Positions 58,100 to 64,000 of a stretch of DNA of 64,000 bases are shown piece after piece. Every line of letters begins with the position of its first letter. The stretch's first letter is position 1. The DNA lies in assembly GCA_024114885.1 (NCBI GenBank), contig CP099429.1:1798001-1862000 (forward strand). Direction: 5' to 3'. The DNA comes from Septoria linicola. Its lineage: Eukaryota; Ascomycota; Dothideomycetes; Mycosphaerellales; Mycosphaerellaceae. The notes under the pieces are model-generated. The model was not told the DNA's origin and searched no databases. It was given only the letters and a program-made list of their open reading frames with translations. The position numbers were made by a program, and so were the translations under genes.

Positions 58100-58521
58100 A
58101 ACATATTTCGAGGCTTTCTGGACATCAACGGTGGCTCCATCGTATTCCTACGCAACGTCATACCCCCACGTATGAAGTGTGGTAGTATCGGCTCCGTCTT
58201 GCATGGCATCAAGCTCGCCACTCAGCTCAAACGCCTGTACATCGACTACGAGACCTGGAGTGTGGTCAAAGTGGCAGACATGGCTCGGGTATGCTATCTT
58301 GGAGAGTGTAGCATTATGAAATGTGACTGACGGCCGCCGAGGTTTTACACCATTCGGGAGGGCTCAGATGCAGGCACGGTCCACGGAAGGCAAGTAGCAG
58401 CGCGAATGTGACAGCAATCGTAAAGTTCATTGGCCCAGGGTCGAGACAGCATTCTCCGCTTGACCCGGTGGAGTACTTTGAGAACTTCAAGGCAGCTGTA
58501 ATAAGTGAGCTACGGGACTGA
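58100..58521 (+). pseudogene. Truncated tandem copy of the F-box-like gene at 58929
   Basis: The frame GFLDINGGSIVFLRNVIPP, SIGSVLHGIKLATQLKRLYI, WSVVKVADMAR matches FLKMVGSSIVHLRNIKLP, TIKGVLHGLKGLLNLATLEI, WRSIRPTDMAL of the gene at 58929. After a donor (GTATGC) the second-exon part SANVTAIVKFIGPGSRQHS, EYFENFKAAVISELRD ends with TGA at 58521 and matches SLIKVVRFQPSDRSQHS, AFFDDFEAAVRAQSDD. The N-terminal LDxxAExRN part is missing, and the two exon frames do not join in phase with the available acceptors. It is a partial, probably dead, duplicate lying directly upstream of its intact relative. Confidence 0.68.
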
Positions 58522-58928
58522 GCATCATGTCGTTGCTGCGAGTGATCGAAATTCTGCCGGTGCAGCGATCCGCACGGCATGTGAGTGGTGAGGAGCGGTC
58601 AGTAGGATCTCACTTCTGCGATAGCTTGCTATTCAGATGACCGTTGCAATGAAGCAATTCGACATGGGAAAGTCAGCGAGCTATCTGAGGCGTGAGCGCT
58701 GAGTGGACGTTCGCGTTGCCCGTCCGCGTGGCGGAGAAGTCGTGATATTGGCTGTTAGCCGACGCGCACGATACACCTCTTTCATTTCTGCAAACACCCC
58801 TTTTCGCCACTACATTCGCATCACTATAACGCCGCACGACAGGATTCCAACTTCCTGATTTCTCTCTCCTCTTCCTCGACGACGTCTAAAGCAACCGGGC
58901 CAGAACGCTGAGCAATACTTGACCCGAC
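58522..58928 (+). promoter_or_regulatory. Upstream region of the F-box-like gene at 58929
   Basis: About 400 bases without a gene; the last 130 are CT-rich (TTCTCTCTCCTCTTCCTCG), a usual fungal leader feature. Confidence 0.45.
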
Positions 58929-59646
58929 ATGGCCAACAGAAGACGCAAGAAGACTGCGCCGCCGCTACAGCAGCAGATCTCCAACAACGTGCACAAGACG
59001 TGCTTGCTCGACTGGAGTGCAGAGCTACGCAACGAAGTCTACTCGCTGCTGTTTCGCCAGAGCAAGGAGATCAGACTGTATAGCTGGGGCAGTTCCGATA
59101 GCCCTCGAGACGACTATGCCTCGCTGTCCCGTGTCAATCGTCAGGTCCACAAAGAGGTGACCTCCTTCTTTTTCGGCTACTGCACCTTCGACTTCTTCAG
59201 ATTCGCGCGTAGGAGTCACCGCGCTGACCAACGTGACGATGCTCGCAGCTTTCTGAAGATGGTTGGCTCCTCGATCGTTCACCTGCGCAACATCAAGCTT
59301 CCTTACATGACCAAGTCCACCATCAAGGGAGTGCTTCACGGACTCAAGGGGCTTCTCAATCTTGCTACGTTGGAGATTTCGGATCGGGTATGGAGGTCCA
59401 TCAGACCAACAGACATGGCTTTGGTAAGCAAGCGATGATCGACCAGCATCTCCCTAAGACTGACGTCTGCCAGGCTTTCTTACCATTCTGAAATCGCAGC
59501 TCAAGTCGCGCAAGACCGCCGATATCTCGAGTCTGATCAAGGTTGTGCGCTTTCAGCCGAGCGATCGTTCACAGCATTCTGGCGCTGCAGCGGAAGCCTT
59601 TTTCGATGACTTTGAAGCAGCGGTGCGGGCCCAATCTGACGACTGA
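58929..59646 (+). CDS. F-box-like family protein
   Basis: Two exons: 58929-59423 and 59500-59646, joined in phase 0 (donor GTAAGC, acceptor ATCGCAG), giving 213 residues. An earlier AG acceptor (GCCAG at 59473) would give an immediate stop, so the later one was chosen. A basic N-terminus (MANRRRKKTAPP) is followed by LLDWSAELRNEVYSLLF, LSRVNRQVHKEVTSFFFGY, and HLRNIKLPYMTKS. This is the LDxxAELRNxVY, L..VNRQ...E, F.Y.. architecture of the family. No membrane segment or signal. The function is unknown; relatives are treated as F-box-like or 2EXR proteins. Confidence 0.72.
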
Positions 59647-60000
59647 GCTGGTGTAAGCTCACATATGGTGCAGGCTAAGGAGGAGCTTGCCAAAGAAATG
59701 TTGTGCACCGCAAGACTGAAGTGAGCTCTCTGGGATTGGGAAAGCGACTGACACGTGTGCGAAGGTGAGGCGGTGACCTGAGAGAACTGAGACAGCTAGC
59801 GCTTGTATGCAAAAGATTGGATATCGCATCTTCCACTTTTACGCAGTCTTTCTTTCTTACTTATCCGTGTCATCTTCAGATTAACAACAGCCGCGCACCT
59901 TGAACCACATATCCAAGGCACGCTTTTCACGACATTCCACACATCGCGTGCGGCGCCGGAGTACAAAAGTATTGGGTCTAGACAATACCGGCTATTCTGA
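59647..60000. other. Intergenic, no gene
   Basis: About 350 bases between two family members; no supported frame. Confidence 0.45.
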
Positions 60001-60521
60001 ATGATACTGCCCGCCCCAGTCATGGCGTTTCCAGTAAAGCCGCACAAGGAGTCCGAGACTACAAGCTTCCTCGACCTCTCTGCTGAGTTGCGCAATCGCG
60101 TCTACAATCACGCGCTATTCTCGCCACGAAGAATCGACGTCTACCTGGATGGCGTGGAACCGATCGATACCAACGCTTCGCTATCGATGACGATGAAGAC
60201 GGCCATGGACTGTCACCCAACATCCTGGCTACTTGCAAGCAGATCCACGAGAAGGCCGCACCAGTATTGTACGGCGACAACATGATTGGTTTCGCGTCAT
60301 TCGCGAACAACGACTGGGACTCAAATGCGTTGACACGCTTCTTCGATTATATCGCAGGCATGCTCACGCACGTTCGCAAGTTCTCACTGGCGACGGACTT
60401 TGATTACCCAGGTCCTTGCCTTGCAATGGCTCGCTTGCCTAGCTTGACAACGTTGGAATTCCGTCCAGCGAGATACGTAATGTCTAATCGAGAGATTCGG
60501 GAAGTAGTCGCTCTGGTATAG
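60001..60521 (+). pseudogene. F-box-like family member, one-base frameshift
   Basis: Starts MILPAPVMAFPVKPHK, then SFLDLSAELRNRVYNHALF. Near 60181 the sequence leaves the frame: the family continuation DDEDGHGLSPNILATCKQIH, EKAAPVLYGDNMIGFASF, MLTHVRKFSLATDFDY is read one phase later, so one base is missing. The second frame then ends at TAG (60519-60521), after which protein-like sequence still continues briefly. It is not translatable as given beyond about 60 native residues. Confidence 0.68.
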
Positions 60522-61475
60522 TACACGGGCATCAAGCGAGAGGACTTGTGCAAGGTCGTGATCTTCGAGTGGTAGGAGGAGGCTAAGGAGTGTAGGGACT
60601 GCGGTAAGAAGCTCAAGGAGGAGGATAGCAGAGGCAGTACGGCATAGTGTGATTCTGAGGCTGCTTCTGCATGTTCTAGCGACAATATAGACGAAGTGGG
60701 GTCACGAACAGGGCACGAAGAAGACTGGGCGGCGGTTCATCTATCGATCCGAGACTTCGTTGCATGGGAGCGATTTTGCAGCGAGTGTCTCTGGAATGCC
60801 AGATGCTCGCAAAGCCGGCCGAGGCGCAGCGGCTCACAATTGAGACTTTTCATAGCGTCGAGACAGTTCTGTGTTAAAGCTTCGCCAGGAATACGTACTG
60901 GTATCTATCTCTCCGCGCAGGACCCTCCATGTCTTGTCCATGCCTTTGTCTCCACCGTCTTGTCTACTATACCTGCGTTCTTTTGTTCAAGCTCATGAGC
61001 AGTTAACAACAAAGCTGAAGCGTCATACAGCATCGTTGTGCTTACACTGACTTCGATAAAGGTACAAGGGTGAAAGTCTGCGACCTGCGTTGACAGCAAA
61101 CGTGAGACGGGAGCCACTTAGATACGCAGCTGCTCGCAGCTTGGTGGAATGGAGGAACACACATCTAACCAGACTTGCTACTTGACATACCTTCCTGAAT
61201 CCCGTCGCTTGTATAGACCTACTGCTCCAACCTATACACCTGCCCACCAGATAGACACTTGTTGTTCTAGCACTTCACTTCTCACGCATCGCGGTATGCA
61301 CGCGGGGGCAATGTTTGGGTGGCAAAAGTGCTTCATCTGGCGAGGCAGACTAGCCTGTTTGGGCTGTCCACCAGTCCGGGTCGATCAGCCGGTTGCTGGC
61401 CTACGCGTTCGTAATCCTGTACGTGTTGGAGAGTCTTGAGTTGTCCATCTTCGCACCAAGACAATACACGTCAAG
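60522..61475. other. Intergenic with decayed tail of the preceding gene
   Basis: About 950 bases. The first 120 still read in the frame of the preceding pseudogene (YTGIKREDLCKVVIFEW) between stops. The remainder has no supported gene; it should hold the promoter of the next family member. Confidence 0.4.
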
Positions 61476-62133
61476 ATGGCGGGATCACAGCAAGAGTAAG
61501 CGTCACCCCACTCCTGTCCATATCACGCTCATGCTGACCACCATATACAGGGAGAGGAAGGGCTTCCTCGACCTACCCGCCGAGAATAGAAATGTCGTGT
61601 ACGACCTTGTCCTTCATAATTCTGCGCGCATCACCATCCTGTCGGACTCGAACAGACAGCTCTCCAAGCACGGTAACGACAACCTGCTGCCAACGTTCCT
61701 TCTCGCCTCTCCCCAAGTCAATCAGAAAGCCACGCCTGTCTTGTACGGCAGCGAAACCTTTTGCATCTTCGCAGAGGACATCGAAGCTTTCCTCGCGCAG
61801 ATCGGTCCAACTTCACCAAGCCACTTGCGCACTATTCAGCTGGTGGGAATCGTTCGCTCCTATCACGACCGCTCACTACCTCGAGCTCTGAACAGCTTCT
61901 CGATGCTCCCGAGGCTCCAATCCCTGGAAGTGGCTGCCAATGTGATCCAAGCGAAGAAGCTCGCGCCGCTCCTGATTGAATCGATGATGGACCAGTCGAA
62001 GGACATAAGCAAGCCGGATCCGCTCACGGTGTTGCGATTCTCGAACGATACGACTGCGAACACGTATGATGCTGAGCTGAAAGGTATGCTCAGAACGATG
62101 GGCGACTCTCGCAAGCGGCTTCGCACGCGTTGA
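61476..62133 (+). CDS. F-box-like family protein
   Basis: Two exons: 61476-61495 (20 bases, MAGSQQ) and 61551-62133, joined in phase 2 (donor GTAAGC, branch GCTGAC, acceptor ATACAG), giving 200 residues. It opens EERKGFLDLPAENRNVVYDL, then LLASPQVNQKATPVLYGSET and HLRTIQLVGIVRSYHDRSL. The tiny first exon followed by an intron just before the LDLPAE motif is shared with the copy at 47944, a sign of common descent. Intact. Function unknown. Confidence 0.75.
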
Positions 62134-63439
62134 GTGGAGGTATGTTGCTTCCTGAGGTGCATTTGTGCTAGTTACTCGGCGCGCTAACATTGTTCAGAGT
62201 GTTCTGATGGAGCAGGGATGCCATCCCCATGGACTGTGATCGTCCGTGCTCGTCGAGGCAGTAATCCATGGAGCGATCAAGACAAGATGGCGCAGAGCTA
62301 GACTACTTGTGCAAGTCTGTCTACCGCAAGAAGTGAATGTGCGTCTCACTATCTCGGACAGTTGTGGTGGCAGCGCTAACAGCTCCAAGCAGAAACGCAG
62401 AAGCGCTGAAGTCTATGCACGGCCCTCTAGCACACAGAGAGCACCGTGGCGGTCCATGGTACTCCAGGGAAGAAGCAGATGGGTCAGAGCGGCGGAGAGA
62501 TTGTTGTAGCATTATGATTACTGGTGGTGCAGACTCGCTCTTGTCTTGCCTTAGCGTGGACGCATCTCCAGGCCAAAAGCAGAAGAATGGACTTACATTT
62601 TCGAGCTCGTGTCGCTTCCTCGAGGATCGTCGTGAGGTTATGCTGTGCACAAGTAGCAGCAGCTTGGAGGCTAATCACCTCTCTTCTTGATGTATTGTTG
62701 ATTGGCTTGTGAAGCGCGATATTGCCTCTCTGCATACTAACAGTTCCAAGCAGACAATTGCAGGCTTAGGTAGCTATTTCCGACTGCAACAGAGGTCCGT
62801 GCCATTTTGTGCAGGCTAGCCTTTCACTGAGAAGCTTCATGAGCATCGAGCTGGATCTGATGAGATAGCAGGGGTAACACTGAACAAACCACCACTACAG
62901 AGGGTGAAGCTAGGTGGCTTGAGTCTGGAGGGATGAGTGAGCATTACTGACCTCGTGAAACAGACATCTCGAAGCTTGGAAGATGCTTGCTCTTCGAGCT
63001 CCAGCACACTGAGCTAGCAGGTGACTAATCTGGATTGATGCCAGGCTGGGAGATTTGTGAAGCGGACGCGAGAGCAGTATTCTGTTAGTCTAGCTTCCTC
63101 ACTTTCCTGTGGCATGGATGCAGAAGTGTCCGTTGCAACAGAACGATACCACCATAGTGAATCTCTGTCCAGTTCTGTACAGCTCTCCGTTGTAGGCCGC
63201 GAGCTGTATATCTCGGGACGTCAGAAGTATTTGAGGCTGAAGTGAATGACAGCCAGCCGCATCCGGCTGGAAGTGGTGCTGGCAAGTGACTGCGCGACAA
63301 CGCTGTTTCCTGCTGTCTCACACACCAACATACTCCACGCTTCTGTCGACTTCTGAGACCAACAAAACTATGCTCGTCTGCCATCCAAAGCTTGGAAGTT
63401 CCAACTTCTAGCTCTCTTGACCTGATCTCCTCTGCAACC
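62134..63439. other. Gene-poor stretch
   Basis: About 1.3 kb with stops in all frames; frames around 62321-62735 overlap on both strands and have no domain. Confidence 0.45.
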
Positions 63440-63886
63440 ATGAAACCAAGTGACAAGTTCAATCGCACAGGTCTTGAAGCATATCCTCAACGCCGGCTGA
63501 AAAGAAGACAGCAGAGCATAGTCCTTTCGCCGAAGTCAACAGCACGCCAGATCGATATTCTTAGTCAGAATCAGGACGTTCCGAGCATCAACATCGTGCC
63601 GCCGAGCCCTGATTTGACACCATATGATCGATCAGGTCCAGGTGCAGCCAGACAACGACGCGTAGATCGTGAGCTGCTACATCCAGCTGACAACGGGAGA
63701 CGTCAGTACCACAAAGCTCATCGCTGCTGGGTAGAGCGCATCGATAGCCCTGGCACGATTGACACAAGGGCGAGGAGGAATGCAATCAGCAGCAAGTCTG
63801 GGAGGCAGAACCCTGGTGAAACTCTCAAGGGCAGGCTGCGCGAGGCAGTTGATCTTTCCAGAGCTTCGATAGGACTTGTGGGATGA
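63440..63886 (+). CDS. Small basic hypothetical protein
   Basis: Frame of 148 residues from the ATG at 63440 (MKPSDKFNRTGLEAYPQRRL), ending GLVG. It is Arg/Ser/Gln rich and predicted disordered, with no domain. Upstream in-frame sequence extends to 63392 but is less natural. It could be chance; confidence is low. Confidence 0.35.
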   Translation: MKPSDKFNRTGLEAYPQRRLKRRQQSIVLSPKSTARQIDILSQNQDVPSINIVPPSPDLTPYDRSGPGAARQRRVDRELLHPADNGRRQYHKAHRCWVERIDSPGTIDTRARRNAISSKSGRQNPGETLKGRLREAVDLSRASIGLVG

Positions 63887-64000
63887 GCATCGTTCGGGTC
63901 GCGGTATGCAGAGCATTCATGTGGTTGTGAATCATACAAAGGTTGGCGGGCTCCGTCCAGGAGTTTTAGGTAACATGTTCGGGCAGGACGTAGACTTCCG
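63887..64000. other. Right edge, no gene seen
   Basis: The last 114 bases hold no supported feature. Confidence 0.4.

Overview
This window is genomic DNA of a filamentous ascomycete. The genes carry short introns (38 to 136 bases, mostly about 50 to 60) with GTRNGT-like donors and CTRAY branch sites. The families are fungal: Zn(II)2Cys6 regulators, a HET-domain gene, an RNA-dependent RNA polymerase of the quelling type, a con-10-like stress protein, and DHA1 and sucrose-type MFS transporters. The style resembles Dothideomycetes, but that is an inference. No bacterial features, rRNA, tRNA or CRISPR arrays were recognised. Exon structures were built by hand from splice signals and reading-frame arithmetic.

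Layout. 1-28 kb is mostly conserved housekeeping: a secreted Ser/Thr-rich protein cut by the left edge, an Ldb17/SPIN90-like actin regulator, a Ubp2-type deubiquitinase, an F-box protein, a con-10-like repeat protein, a sucrose-type transporter, a broken HET gene, a frameshifted carboxylesterase, the Golgi-ER tether Tip20/RINT-1, and a seven-exon RNA-dependent RNA polymerase divergent from it.

28-45 kb is accessory. Its centre is a small gene cluster around an isocyanide synthase of the Dit1/PvcA family (38163-39963). A DHA1 transporter (Dtr1-like in class), a cytochrome P450 with Dit2-like features and an Atg22-like transporter lie beside it on the other strand. An atypical Zn(II)2Cys6 protein lies at one end, and a frameshifted berberine-bridge-type FAD oxidase plus a stop-riddled pseudogene lie at the other. 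The set recalls the yeast dityrosine module (DIT1, DIT2, DTR1), but its product cannot be read from sequence.

45-64 kb mixes remnants and active genes: an orphan C-terminus of an aspartate aminotransferase, a secreted flavin amine oxidase, a small cysteine-rich secreted protein with a 12-base first exon, a Zn(II)2Cys6 regulator, a BTB protein, a three-KH RNA-binding protein, and six members of one F-box-like family (LDLPAExRNxxY start) in all stages from intact to decayed.

Four gene models need single missing bases restored, six in all and all in the same direction. These could be real decay or indel errors in the assembly. That question decides which of these genes are alive.
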